Below are positions 16,911 to 26,524 of a stretch of DNA of 64,000 bases, in pieces. Each line of letters starts with the position of its first letter. Position 1 is the first letter of the stretch. Both the position numbers and the translations under genes were made by a program. The DNA comes from Pseudomonadales bacterium (lineage in GTDB: Bacteria; Pseudomonadota; Gammaproteobacteria; Pseudomonadales; Azotimanducaceae). Location of the stretch: the NCBI GenBank assembly GCA_019090615.1, contig JAHRVQ010000038.1, forward strand, positions 1 through 64,000, read 5' to 3'. Under the pieces are notes generated by a model. That model searched no databases. It was not told where the DNA came from and saw only the letters and a list, made by a program, of their open reading frames with translations.

Positions 16911-18686
16911 TTAAAAGCTGGCTGGTGAATTATATGTTTGGGCTCGGCACAGCTGTTCAAGACCACCCAGACGGTTGGTTTTTCTGCGTAAAGCAAGGCT
17001 CAGGTTATTCAGATTTGCGTAGATGGTCAGAGTTTTTTTTGCGCGAGTAATGGCAGTATAAATAAGTTCGTTAGTTATCAGGTCTTCAAGGCCCTCAGAG
17101 AGGCCAGGTAATACCAGGCTAATATGATCAAACTCAGACCCCTGGGATTTATGCACCGTCATAATAAAGCAGGTTTCAAAGCCTGGTAATCGGGCAACGG
17201 GGTGATATTTGATGGTTGCATCTGCCGCCCGAAAGGCGACCTTGAGTACGCCGTCGATAATTACCATCAGACCTACATCACCATTAAATAGCTGTAGATT
17301 GTAATCATTTTGATTAATGATAATTGGTTTGCCATGATATAGCGGGTTTGTTCCGCTGGCTGGTTGTAGGGCTGTTTCCAGACCAGCATTGAGCGCGTTA
17401 ACACCAAAGTCGCCAGCGCGCAGGGGAGAAAGCGCACGACAGGCATCAAAGGCCTTGAATAGGGTAGCGGCGGGTTGTTGGGCGCGACAAAGGTCCAGGT
17501 AGGGCTGGTATTGATGGCGCAGATCCTTGATCACTGAAGTCTGGTCATAGTGCTCTACAAGGCGAATATTATTCATTGTCGTCCAGTCATCAATGGTTAC
17601 TCGGGCGCGAATGTTCTGCGCGAGTGCACCTATGCCGGTATCATCTGCAAACCGATAACTTTTCTGCAGGTGACAAAATGCATTGGTTAAACCATGCTCC
17701 TGAGTGGCGGCAGATTCTAATTTAATACCAAGCTGGGTTTTTATGCGTTGCTTAAAATGCGCATCATAGCTGACCCCAAGTTGACTTAGGTGAGTTAATA
17801 CTGCGCCGTTTTCTACAGAAGGTAGTTGACCTGGGTCGCCCAGCAGTATGAGTCTGGTTTGATCGGGAAGCACATCAACTAATCGATTAAACATGGCTAA
17901 ATCGATCATTGAGACTTCATCAATTATTACCAGGTCTGCGGCAATGTGATTGTTGCGGTTAAATCGAAATGAGCGCCCGTCTGCGCGCATACCCAGTAAC
18001 CGATGCAAGGTAGTTACGTCGGTGGGAATTAACGGACGTAAATCTTCCGGGATAGTCGTGAGAGCTGATTTGATGGATTCATTCAGGCGTGCAGCGGCTT
18101 TGCCGGTGGGTGCGGCAAGTTTTACCCGTAGCTGCGGGTAATGATGTATAAGTGCAGCAAGGATTTTAACCACGGTACTGGTTTTTCCTGTTCCTGGCCC
18201 GCCGGTGATGATGGTTAGCTGTTGATGCAGGGCCTGAAAGGCGGCCACTTTTTGCCAGTCGACGGTTTTACTCGGTTTGAAAAGCGTGTCTAAAAGGGTG
18301 TAGTTGGTGAAGTTAGAATCGATGACTCTATTGCGCTTAAGCAACTGCTCAAGCAAATTAACTTCATATTGGTGATAACGCTGCAAATAAAGCAGGCAAT
18401 TGCCATCCTTGTGTCTTGTGAGTACCAATGGCGTATGCGCCTGGGTAATGGATGAGGTCTCGGTGACGCAATCAAGGGCTAACAGTTTGCCTTGTAGTTC
18501 AGGTCGATGAGTAATGTCAATGCAGCTATGCTGGTTATGTTGTGCCTGGCTAAGTTCAGCAAAAACATCAAGCAGTTGAGCATCGTTGGTATTGGTTAGT
18601 TTGGCCAACAAGGTGGCAAAATGATAATCAATATCTAGCAGTTCGCCCTGTAGGAAGCGTTGTCTAAGCGGTATAAGGCTACTCAT
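16911..18686 (-). CDS. recD: Exodeoxyribonuclease V alpha subunit RecD
   Basis: The 5'-3' helicase subunit of RecBCD, which processes double-strand breaks for recombination. It has 591 residues, close to the E. coli length. Walker A is TGGPGTGKTSTVVKI near residue 165, Walker B is LVIIDEVSMID, then LLGDPGQLPSVENG, and the C-terminal motif is MTVHKSQGSEFDHI, with ITRAKKTL. It is the last gene of the recC-recB-recD operon and its ATG overlaps the recB stop (ATGA), which implies translational coupling and fixed stoichiometry. Confidence 0.96.
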   Translation of the reverse strand: MSSLIPLRQRFLQGELLDIDYHFATLLAKLTNTNDAQLLDVFAELSQAQHNQHSCIDITHRPELQGKLLALDCVTETSSITQAHTPLVLTRHKDGNCLLYLQRYHQYEVNLLEQLLKRNRVIDSNFTNYTLLDTLFKPSKTVDWQKVAAFQALHQQLTIITGGPGTGKTSTVVKILAALIHHYPQLRVKLAAPTGKAAARLNESIKSALTTIPEDLRPLIPTDVTTLHRLLGMRADGRSFRFNRNNHIAADLVIIDEVSMIDLAMFNRLVDVLPDQTRLILLGDPGQLPSVENGAVLTHLSQLGVSYDAHFKQRIKTQLGIKLESAATQEHGLTNAFCHLQKSYRFADDTGIGALAQNIRARVTIDDWTTMNNIRLVEHYDQTSVIKDLRHQYQPYLDLCRAQQPAATLFKAFDACRALSPLRAGDFGVNALNAGLETALQPASGTNPLYHGKPIIINQNDYNLQLFNGDVGLMVIIDGVLKVAFRAADATIKYHPVARLPGFETCFIMTVHKSQGSEFDHISLVLPGLSEGLEDLITNELIYTAITRAKKTLTIYANLNNLSLALRRKTNRLGGLEQLCRAQTYNSPASF

Positions 18687-21600
18687 GAAACAGGCTCCAA
18701 TAGTTGATCTAACTGGTTAATCAGCGACTCATCAGGTAAATCAAAATGTATCCCTGCGCCTGCTTGAGCACACATACCGCGCAGATAGAGATAACAGACG
18801 CCACCAAAATGAGTCGCGTAGGTATAGGCTGGCTGGCACCTTTTTAGATGCCGATGCAGGGCCACAGTATAGATTAGATACTGTAAATCGTATTGATGCT
18901 GTTTGATGTCGTTTGCGAGTGCGACTGGATTGTAGTGCCCCTGGCTGGGGCCAAGGTGGTTAGATTTATAATCGATTATATAGTATTTTTGCTCATGTTC
19001 TACGACCAGATCAATGAAGCCAGTCATCATACCGTTGACCCGATCAATGGCTAGCTGGCTGTGGTCGTCAAGGTATCCAGCGGTCTGCATACAGTGCAGA
19101 AAACTTTGCTCTACTTTGGCAGGGAAATGGAATTCCATTTCATTCAGGCGACTTGTGGCTGGGATATCCTGTAGTATGAAGTTGTTAGGCGCTGTTTGAA
19201 TTGTTGTTTGATTAGCTGCTTGATCGGCGGAAGTTTCCTGGTTGGAAAACATCGGTGTGGTTAATATTTCGCTTAGCCATTGCTGAAGAATAGCAGGCCA
19301 TTGGGTTGTTTCTTTTTCAGTCTCGTGGCTATCTGTTTTGTGACTAGCCGTTTTGGAGTCATCTATTTTTTGCGCATCTATTGTGTGGATAGCTACACTG
19401 GCAGGAATAATTTTAAGCAGCTTGTCAACCGCATCGTCAAGGCTGTTGTTGTCTGCCTTGAAATCCAGTTTTTCTAACATCTCGTGGAGCAGGGTGCCCA
19501 CCTGCGGCCCACGGGGAAAAGTAAACCTGGAGGGGGGCGCATTTGTTGTTAATGTCTGTTTTGTAATAGCCTGGGATGTTGCTGCAGGGGTTAGATCGTC
19601 ATCAAAAAAACCTGGGCTGGCGTTTAGCTGCATCGACTGGTTTGGTGCTGTATTAGCTTGAATACGATTGTCTGTTGTTTGATTGTTAGTTATTTGTTCA
19701 TTCGCTGTTAGCTGCGGGTTAACCTTATTCACCTGCCTACTAATCAGATGGGTGAGGCTGGAGTAGCTATGTATGCGCCAGTGATCCTTGATGCGAGGCT
19801 TTGCGGCGGGTGCCACTAGTTGAGATGTTTGCTGTTGCTGTTGATAGATACTATGCGGGGTATTTTGTAGCGAATATGCGTTGAATAACTCCTTAGGCAG
19901 CTGCATAAGCGCTTCAATCAGGTCAGCTGGGTTTTTACTTTGCGGCATTTGTAGTAGCTGCCCGAGGGCAGTTTTGGGCAAGTTTTTTGACAGGGTAATA
20001 CCCAGATGACAATGGTATTTAGCGCGGGTTATAGCAACATATAATAAGCGCATATCCTCCGCCAGACGTTCTTCAAAGACCTTGTCGGCAAGCGCCGAGT
20101 CTTCGGTGAAGTTGAGGACGGTTTGAAATAATGAACTGTTATTTTGCTCGGAATCTGATGCCTGGGTTGCTGCTGCGGATTGCGCTCCATTTTCCAGAGC
20201 TGGTTCCTGGCGTACCAGCTCTTCATGTACCAGGAGGGGCTCATTTTTATTAACTGGGCGAGCTGAAAAACCGGCCATGGGAATCATAACGATATCGTAT
20301 TCAAGGCCCTTGGAGGCATGTATGGTGACAATCTGCACCAGATCCTGGTCGCTTTCAAGGCGTAGCTGTCGGTCGTCCTGGGAAAGAACCTGGGCTGCCT
20401 GTATTTCTCGGCTAAACCATTTAATCAACCGATACATACCAAAGGACGTACTGGTGCGGGTTTGCAGAATCTCTGCTAAATGGCGCAGATTGGTGATTTG
20501 CCTTTCACCATCCTGTTGGTTGAGCCATTGATGGGCAAGTTTTCTGTTAATGATCAGCTGCTCGATCATGGCGGCAATATTCAGGCTTTGCCAGATGCTT
20601 TGATAGTGCTGGAATTCTTCTGTTACTGCCTGATGTCTGTCGCTGTCGCGACTAATGGCGTCAATCTCTGAAACAGTGCCAAGCATCAATTGGCTAGCAA
20701 CTGCGGCCTTTACGCCCGCTTCATTATTGGGTGCCAGAACAGCCTGCAAAATCAATAGTAAATCAACGGCTGTGTCAGAGGTCATGACACTATCGAGGGT
20801 GACGTAAACACTGTTGATATTGCGTTTCGCCAGCGCCTGGCGGGCAGCCTTGGCATCTAGCCGAGATCTAACCAGGAATGCGATTTGTCCCGCTTTTATC
20901 GGTTGACCGCCAATGCAGGCATTATTGCTCTCAGCCTGTATCAGTAACTCGGCACAGCGTTCGGCAGCGTGCTCGATGCTAAGGTTGCGGGTTTGATGTT
21001 TAAGCAGGTCTTCGCCGTCAATATAAGCCAGGGCAACAGGTTTTACTGCCTGCCCGTTAAGCACTAATTGTTTACCAGGTTTTTCTTTGGTGTTGGCAGC
21101 GTCGAGTGCTTCAAACGAGTTTGCTGGCGTGAAAGGGATGTCCTTATCATCGCCAAAAATATTCGGTTGATGAAAGAGCTGGTTAACAGCATCGACGAGT
21201 CCCAGCGTTGAGCGCCAATTCGTGGCTAATGAATATATTTTGTCGTCGATTTGGCGTTTGGCGTTAATATAAGTATAGATGTCAGCGCCGCGAAATTGGT
21301 AGATAGCCTGTTTGGGGTCGCCGATATAAAATAAGGCATGCTGGGATTTGTCTGGATATATTTTGCTGAAAATTTCAAATTGAATATCGTCAGTGTCCTG
21401 AAATTCGTCAATCATGGCCACCGGCCATTTTTTACGTAGATGATCAGCTAACAAGATGTCAGTTGTGCTCAGTGCGGTATGCAGGTCGATTAGCAGGTCA
21501 TCTAATGTGAATTGACCCAACTGGTGTTTGTAGCTTGCCAAATTCTGCCGCAGGTTAGCGATCATCTGCTGCCAAAGGTTATATTTTACCTGTCCGATTA

Positions 21601-22735
21601 AGCCTCGGCGCTGGTAAATGGATTCAATAAGCTTGAATATTGAGTGTTGCGGCTGGACTGTTTTTTTGCTGGTGGCATTTTTAAGGCCCTGTTCTGACCA
21701 CGGTTGCCAGCGTTCGACATCCAGTGCATTCATATCAAGTGCATCTGTATAGGAATGATCAGTTTTCAGGTCTGCGTTTGTGGTTGTTCTGGATAAGCTG
21801 TTAAGACAATAATCTTGCATCGCGTCAAGTCGCTTAATGGTTTTTCGACCACCATGAAAACCGCAGTCCCTGACCACTTTAACTATATCTTCAGCCAGCC
21901 AGATTTTTTTGCAGCGTTGAATGTCGTTGAAAAGGACTTTTATTTCATCGCCGACATCTTTATGCGGCGGTTGCATGATGAGCTTGTGGCGAAACAGAAA
22001 GGCTTTAGTCTTTTGTTCCAGCGCCGTGGGCGTTGGCCATAATTCCAGAGCAAGGTGTTTTTCATAACCCTTTAAGCCAAGGATATGGGTGCGAAAGCAA
22101 TCTTCAGTGGCCTGTTTTAGTAGTTGATCTCGGTCGGCCTCCATAGATTGGCTGAACAGGCTACCTGTTTCAAAGGATTGTTCGTTGAGTACGCGGGCGC
22201 AAAAACCGTGGATGGTATAAATTGATGCTTCATCCATAGTCTGCAATGCTGCGCCGAGCAGCTTACGGTCGCGCGTTATATCATTGCTGTTAGCCACCAG
22301 GTGAGCCAGAAATGGATCGTTTATTGTTGCTATACCGGCTGCCATACCGGTTGCAGTATCAGGTTCGTTCTGGATAAGTCTGCTTTCGATACCTGCAACA
22401 AGGTCGGCCTCATTGTTAGCTGTAAAGGCTGCTTTGGCTGCGGCTATTCGATCCCTGATGCGTTGGCGTAATTCTGCGGTGGCGGCAATGGTGAAAGTTA
22501 ATACCAGTATTTCACTACAGGCGAGGGGTTTGTTTATTGTCTGCGGCGTTTCATTTTGGCCTGGCTCTGTTTGACTCGCTTCTCTTTGACCCGCCGTTCT
22601 TTGACCCGCCGTTCTTTGACCTAGCAGTAGCCGTAGATATAAGTTGGTGATGGTATAAGTTTTGCCAGTGCCGGCACTGGCTTCGATCAACTGATGTCCA
22701 GCTAGTGGGAAGGTTTCGCTTTCAAGGTTTTTCAT
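18683..22735 (-). CDS. recB: Exodeoxyribonuclease V beta subunit RecB
   Basis: The 3'-5' helicase and nuclease subunit of RecBCD, 1350 residues, longer than the roughly 1180 of E. coli. Walker A is EASAGTGKTYTI near residue 17, Walker B is VAMIDEFQDTD, and the later helicase motif is VTIHASKGLEYDIV. The C-terminal nuclease has GFIDLVVEHEQKYYIIDYKSNHLG with the metal-binding Asp and catalytic Lys. Extra length comes from low-complexity insertions: a GQRTA repeat after motif I (about residues 36-60) and Thr/Asn/Gln-rich linkers before the nuclease domain. ATGA overlaps occur on both sides (with recC and recD). Confidence 0.96.
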   Translation of the reverse strand: MKNLESETFPLAGHQLIEASAGTGKTYTITNLYLRLLLGQRTAGQRTAGQREASQTEPGQNETPQTINKPLACSEILVLTFTIAATAELRQRIRDRIAAAKAAFTANNEADLVAGIESRLIQNEPDTATGMAAGIATINDPFLAHLVANSNDITRDRKLLGAALQTMDEASIYTIHGFCARVLNEQSFETGSLFSQSMEADRDQLLKQATEDCFRTHILGLKGYEKHLALELWPTPTALEQKTKAFLFRHKLIMQPPHKDVGDEIKVLFNDIQRCKKIWLAEDIVKVVRDCGFHGGRKTIKRLDAMQDYCLNSLSRTTTNADLKTDHSYTDALDMNALDVERWQPWSEQGLKNATSKKTVQPQHSIFKLIESIYQRRGLIGQVKYNLWQQMIANLRQNLASYKHQLGQFTLDDLLIDLHTALSTTDILLADHLRKKWPVAMIDEFQDTDDIQFEIFSKIYPDKSQHALFYIGDPKQAIYQFRGADIYTYINAKRQIDDKIYSLATNWRSTLGLVDAVNQLFHQPNIFGDDKDIPFTPANSFEALDAANTKEKPGKQLVLNGQAVKPVALAYIDGEDLLKHQTRNLSIEHAAERCAELLIQAESNNACIGGQPIKAGQIAFLVRSRLDAKAARQALAKRNINSVYVTLDSVMTSDTAVDLLLILQAVLAPNNEAGVKAAVASQLMLGTVSEIDAISRDSDRHQAVTEEFQHYQSIWQSLNIAAMIEQLIINRKLAHQWLNQQDGERQITNLRHLAEILQTRTSTSFGMYRLIKWFSREIQAAQVLSQDDRQLRLESDQDLVQIVTIHASKGLEYDIVMIPMAGFSARPVNKNEPLLVHEELVRQEPALENGAQSAAATQASDSEQNNSSLFQTVLNFTEDSALADKVFEERLAEDMRLLYVAITRAKYHCHLGITLSKNLPKTALGQLLQMPQSKNPADLIEALMQLPKELFNAYSLQNTPHSIYQQQQQTSQLVAPAAKPRIKDHWRIHSYSSLTHLISRQVNKVNPQLTANEQITNNQTTDNRIQANTAPNQSMQLNASPGFFDDDLTPAATSQAITKQTLTTNAPPSRFTFPRGPQVGTLLHEMLEKLDFKADNNSLDDAVDKLLKIIPASVAIHTIDAQKIDDSKTASHKTDSHETEKETTQWPAILQQWLSEILTTPMFSNQETSADQAANQTTIQTAPNNFILQDIPATSRLNEMEFHFPAKVEQSFLHCMQTAGYLDDHSQLAIDRVNGMMTGFIDLVVEHEQKYYIIDYKSNHLGPSQGHYNPVALANDIKQHQYDLQYLIYTVALHRHLKRCQPAYTYATHFGGVCYLYLRGMCAQAGAGIHFDLPDESLINQLDQLLEPVS
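22585..22620. repeat. 15-bp in-frame tandem repeat in recB
   Basis: The plus-strand unit TTTGACCCGCCGTTC occurs twice and then partially. On the recB strand it encodes repeated Gly-Gln-Arg-Thr-Ala in the loop just after helicase motif I. The period of 15 bp preserves the frame. Confidence 0.85.
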
Positions 22736-25700
22736 TTTTCAGCTACCTGCAAGTGTGCCATCAGCGGCGCGTAAACTATGGTGGCGATTTCTGAAAAGCG
22801 TTCAGAGAAGTCTTCCGGGAAGCTAAATACGCGGTTGTAGTAACTGTCAGTCGCTTCGGTGCCGGCCAGGTTTTGCCCCTGTATGAATGCCTGCAGAGTT
22901 TTCTCCTGCGCTAGTTGTATATTTTGCGTGACTGCTAACTGGTCGAAAAACACCTTGCTGGTTGCGGGTAAGAATAACAGGGGTTTTTTGAGCCCCTGAT
23001 CATAGAGCAAGGCAAGTTGTTCCAGGGTATCATTCGCCAATTCTGCTTCCATGGGTAATAAGGTCGTCTGGACTGCCTTTATAGTTTTTTGCCCAGTAGC
23101 GGTTTTTTTTGTGGGCTGGGTAGACAGCATCTGTGATTCAGTGCGATGTCCTGCGGCGTTCATAAAAAGGTGTTTGATCCAGATTGTCAGTAGTTGACGT
23201 TCGCGCAGTGTGCCAGTTTGATAGTTGATGGGTTGGCCGTTAAAGCAACGAATTTCCGCATCTATTGCATGGCCGTTGATAGTCAGGCTGCAGCTGATGT
23301 TTTGAGCTTCGGTTGTTATCAGTTGGGTTAGTTTTTCATATACCGTGTGTGCCTTGACGATTTCGGTCTGTAAATTTTGTTCACCGAGCATGCCGTCTAT
23401 TAAGACGCCATCAGCCAATATTCGAGTTTTCCATGCCGCTATTGACTGTTGCGCGACCAAAATACCTAGTGCGGTGTCTGCCAGTTGATAACGTTCGAGT
23501 GCGTCTAGCTGAAATGATTCGGTATCCATAAGGTCGAAATCTTCAGTTTCTAGAAACACCCCTAGTTGGTGGAAATAATATTTGGCAGGGTGTCTGAAAA
23601 AATCCGTTAACTGTTGGCTATGGGAGAGTGGGACTTCAGCTGCAGGGCTAAGCTCAATATCCTGAAACTGCGATTCGCCTGGTTCGGCGATCAGTGCCCG
23701 GTACCAGTTGCTATCGTAGCTTGAGTACGCTGGCTGTTCTGGATCATAGTATTTTTTATCGAATGGCTGCAGTGGATGTTCAATTTCAAAGGATTTTCCG
23801 TAAATCGTTTGCAGGTAATCCTGTAGTTCTAAAACCAGTACCGAAGCAGGTTTAGGTTTGTTGTCTTTGAGGCTGCGGCCAATATAGCTTAGATAAAAAT
23901 ATTCGCTGGCAGAAATGAGTGCTTCGAGAAACAGATAGCGGTCATCATTGCGCTTCGATCGGTCGCCTTTTCGATAATCTGCGGCCATTAAATCAAAGCC
24001 GAAAGGTTTGTCCTGACGAGGAAATTCATTATCATTCATTCCCAGCAGGCAGATAACTTTAAAGGGAACGCTACGCATTGGTAGCAATGTTGCGAAGGTG
24101 ATGCCGCCAGAGATAAAGCCCCTGGACTGGCTCTCAGCTGCCAGTTGTTCATTTAACCAGTGGTGCACTAATGGGTGAGATAGTGTTGTTTGGTAGTCGC
24201 AGCTGCGGGTCTGTTGCTGGAGTTTATCCAGTGCCTTGTGGATATAACTTAATGCGTATTCATCATCGTTACTGGGGAGAAAAAATTCATCCAGCAGAGC
24301 TGTAATAGTCCGTTGCCATTCGCTGGCAGTTTGAGGTTTGGCAAGACGGGTTCGAAAACTGTCAACCAAGTCTATAAAGGTACATAATCTGCCAATTAGC
24401 TGGCTATCAGCAGGTTCAACTTCAAACGGTAGTATCGAGGCATACATAGGGCTCTCGTCTGTCGGCTGCTGCATAGCCATGCCCATTATTAAGCGGCGTA
24501 AGCCGAAGCCCCAGGTATTATGCTCTGATGCCGGCAGGCCCCAGTTGGACTGTTTGCTAGCACCGTCCATTTCCCAACGAATGCCGGATTCTTTTATCCA
24601 GAAAATAATCTTCTCCAGATCAGTATCGGCAAAACTAAATTTATCCTGGATGGCAGGCACTTCAAGTAGATCAACCACTTCAGTGCTGGTTAGACGAGAT
24701 CGGGGTAGATTCAGTATTAGTTCAAAGCTAGCCAGGATGGTTGATTCCTGCGCCAGGGGTCTATCGGTGATTGAATAGTAAATATGATTTTGAAAGACAG
24801 CGGGAATTAGTGCTGCATACTCGCTAATATCCGGTGCCATTATCATAATATCGGTGGGTCTAAGGCCTGAGTTTTGCGCCAGCATCGACATTAGTTGGTT
24901 GAATAATACTTCAAGTTCCCTACGGCGGCTGTGACAGCAATGAATTTGCAGGCTTTGATCATCTGTTGAGCTGTTTTCAGAGGCACGCTTAAGGGGGGTG
25001 CTATTTTCGAGAGGGCTGCCGGATTCAAGCGCCAGGATGTCATTCTTAATAGTGGTGAGGGTGTTTGCTGGCGAATCTTCGTTGCGGGTAAAGTATTCCT
25101 GTACTGCCAGTGTGTCGTTATCCAGTAGTAACTCCAGAAATTCACGGCCCTGTTTACCAAAGGAGGCAAGTAATGGGTTGCCAACTTCCAGATAGTCTTC
25201 TTCCAGTAAAGGTCCGTCGGCCTTAATAAGCTGACGAATAGAATGTTTGGCGAGATCTTTTGGTGCCACGATATCGCCCCAGTAATGCTCGCATGGATTC
25301 AGGAAATAGATATCGATATTGATTAATGTGCCGACTGCCTGCAGCGCCTGGAGGTGCATCTGGGGTAAGGATGAGAGGCCGAATATACTTAAAGTGGAAC
25401 TTAATTCTGTGGGTGCCGCGGTCAAGTTTTGCACCCTGGTCATAAATTTCTGATGCAGGCTGGCACGATGCTGGGTTGGCTCAAGGCCCGGCGACTGAAG
25501 AATTTTTTGCCATAAAATACTTTGCCATTTTTCTGCCGGAGAAGAGGCTTCAAGCTGGCCTTCCTGCCAGTTAAGTATCCAGTCCGGGCGATACACCAGG
25601 TACTGATCAAACAGGCCTGCAATTGCATCGCTGAGCTGATAAAGGCGTAACTGATCATCATCTTTACCGTGTAAATACTGCTGTACAGGGGAAAATATTT

Positions 25701-26088
25701 TGCTTTCAACGGGGTTGTTGTTTGCTTCGATTCCGCATTCCGGTAATAACTGCATAATTCGCCAGGTTAATAGCTGGCGACTAAAGGGCGATTCATGGGG
25801 CAGTTGGACATCAGGCAAAAATATTCGATACAGTCGCCATATAAGTTCTGCGGGTAATATACAGTCTATATTGGCAGCAATTCCTGCTTGCTCGGCTAGC
25901 CTGAGTTTAAGCCATTGACCGATGCCGAAACTTTGGACTACTACGGTGGTGGGCTGTAGAGGGTTTCTGTGCTGGTTTTCCTGACGCTGACAAAATGTAT
26001 TGACTAGCGCCGACATGTCGTTCGATTGTAATAGTTCTAACAAGTTAAAACCCGCCTGTGCCTGTCTAAAGGGGCAAGAAGAATGCAA
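22732..26088 (-). CDS. recC: Exodeoxyribonuclease V gamma subunit RecC
   Basis: The Chi-recognition and scaffold subunit of RecBCD, 1118 residues, similar to E. coli RecC. Family motifs include VVVQSFGIGQWLKLRLAEQAGIAANID near the N terminus, IMIMAPDISEYAALIPAVF, ITFATLLPMRSVPFKVICLLGMNDNEFPRQD and YFYLSYIGRS. It lacks Walker motifs, as expected. The only start that keeps the conserved N-terminal region is a TTG; the first internal ATG would cut into conserved sequence. First gene of the recCBD operon, divergent from ilvC. Confidence 0.94.
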   Translation of the reverse strand: MHSSCPFRQAQAGFNLLELLQSNDMSALVNTFCQRQENQHRNPLQPTTVVVQSFGIGQWLKLRLAEQAGIAANIDCILPAELIWRLYRIFLPDVQLPHESPFSRQLLTWRIMQLLPECGIEANNNPVESKIFSPVQQYLHGKDDDQLRLYQLSDAIAGLFDQYLVYRPDWILNWQEGQLEASSPAEKWQSILWQKILQSPGLEPTQHRASLHQKFMTRVQNLTAAPTELSSTLSIFGLSSLPQMHLQALQAVGTLINIDIYFLNPCEHYWGDIVAPKDLAKHSIRQLIKADGPLLEEDYLEVGNPLLASFGKQGREFLELLLDNDTLAVQEYFTRNEDSPANTLTTIKNDILALESGSPLENSTPLKRASENSSTDDQSLQIHCCHSRRRELEVLFNQLMSMLAQNSGLRPTDIMIMAPDISEYAALIPAVFQNHIYYSITDRPLAQESTILASFELILNLPRSRLTSTEVVDLLEVPAIQDKFSFADTDLEKIIFWIKESGIRWEMDGASKQSNWGLPASEHNTWGFGLRRLIMGMAMQQPTDESPMYASILPFEVEPADSQLIGRLCTFIDLVDSFRTRLAKPQTASEWQRTITALLDEFFLPSNDDEYALSYIHKALDKLQQQTRSCDYQTTLSHPLVHHWLNEQLAAESQSRGFISGGITFATLLPMRSVPFKVICLLGMNDNEFPRQDKPFGFDLMAADYRKGDRSKRNDDRYLFLEALISASEYFYLSYIGRSLKDNKPKPASVLVLELQDYLQTIYGKSFEIEHPLQPFDKKYYDPEQPAYSSYDSNWYRALIAEPGESQFQDIELSPAAEVPLSHSQQLTDFFRHPAKYYFHQLGVFLETEDFDLMDTESFQLDALERYQLADTALGILVAQQSIAAWKTRILADGVLIDGMLGEQNLQTEIVKAHTVYEKLTQLITTEAQNISCSLTINGHAIDAEIRCFNGQPINYQTGTLRERQLLTIWIKHLFMNAAGHRTESQMLSTQPTKKTATGQKTIKAVQTTLLPMEAELANDTLEQLALLYDQGLKKPLLFLPATSKVFFDQLAVTQNIQLAQEKTLQAFIQGQNLAGTEATDSYYNRVFSFPEDFSERFSEIATIVYAPLMAHLQVAEK

Positions 26089-26524
26089 AGATGAAAAACT
26101 GCGCCATTAATTTATTCGACGCGAATACCGAATTGATTTAAAAAAGAATTCGGCTTTAAATTTTCCTGAAAAAATATTGTAGCAAACTGCAGCACTGATG
26201 CGGAACGTGTTGCGGGTCACGATAGTTATTCTTCGGGCCAAAAGCCTTTAGAAACCATTGATAGAGGACTGATTACGCCAATGCGGTATTTAATGGCTGT
26301 TCAGTTAAACAAAAATTTATCGACTATTTGCGCTTTTGACCGATCTACTAGCCTGGCCGCAGAGTTAAAAGCAGCATTTAATGCGCGTTTCAGAGAGCTA
26401 TTGTGATTGTCGCTTTGGGTGTCGAAACAGCATAGCCCGTGCCGAACCATTTACCCACGGCCGGGATTCGATTAAAGTAGTGGGTTCAACATCCCTGTAT
26501 ACATTCTTTTATTTCGGAAACCTT
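26089..26524. other. Divergent intergenic region recC/ilvC with hairpin
   Basis: About 435 bp between recC and ilvC. A dyad CCGAATT (26128-26134) and AATTCGG (26147-26153), with a 12-nt A-rich loop, lies 40 bp upstream of recC and could be an operator. A 41-codon frame (26281-26406) has no good ribosome site and no branched-chain-residue run, so I do not call it a leader peptide. The ilvC frame stays open upstream to an ATG at 26381, but that extension does not look like KARI. Confidence 0.45.

Noticed and set aside
16631-17050. 139-codon rightward frame over the DLH/recD junction
   Set aside because: It is antisense to two clear genes (the Tat hydrolase and recD) and has no protein-like pattern of its own.
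26281-26406. 41-codon frame upstream of ilvC as a leader peptide
   Set aside because: No run of Ile, Val or Leu codons, no attenuator hairpin with T-run and a poorly placed ribosome site.
26381-26524. N-terminal extension of ilvC from an upstream ATG
   Set aside because: The extra 48 residues do not resemble KARI; the ATG at 26525 gives a normal IlvC N terminus and length.
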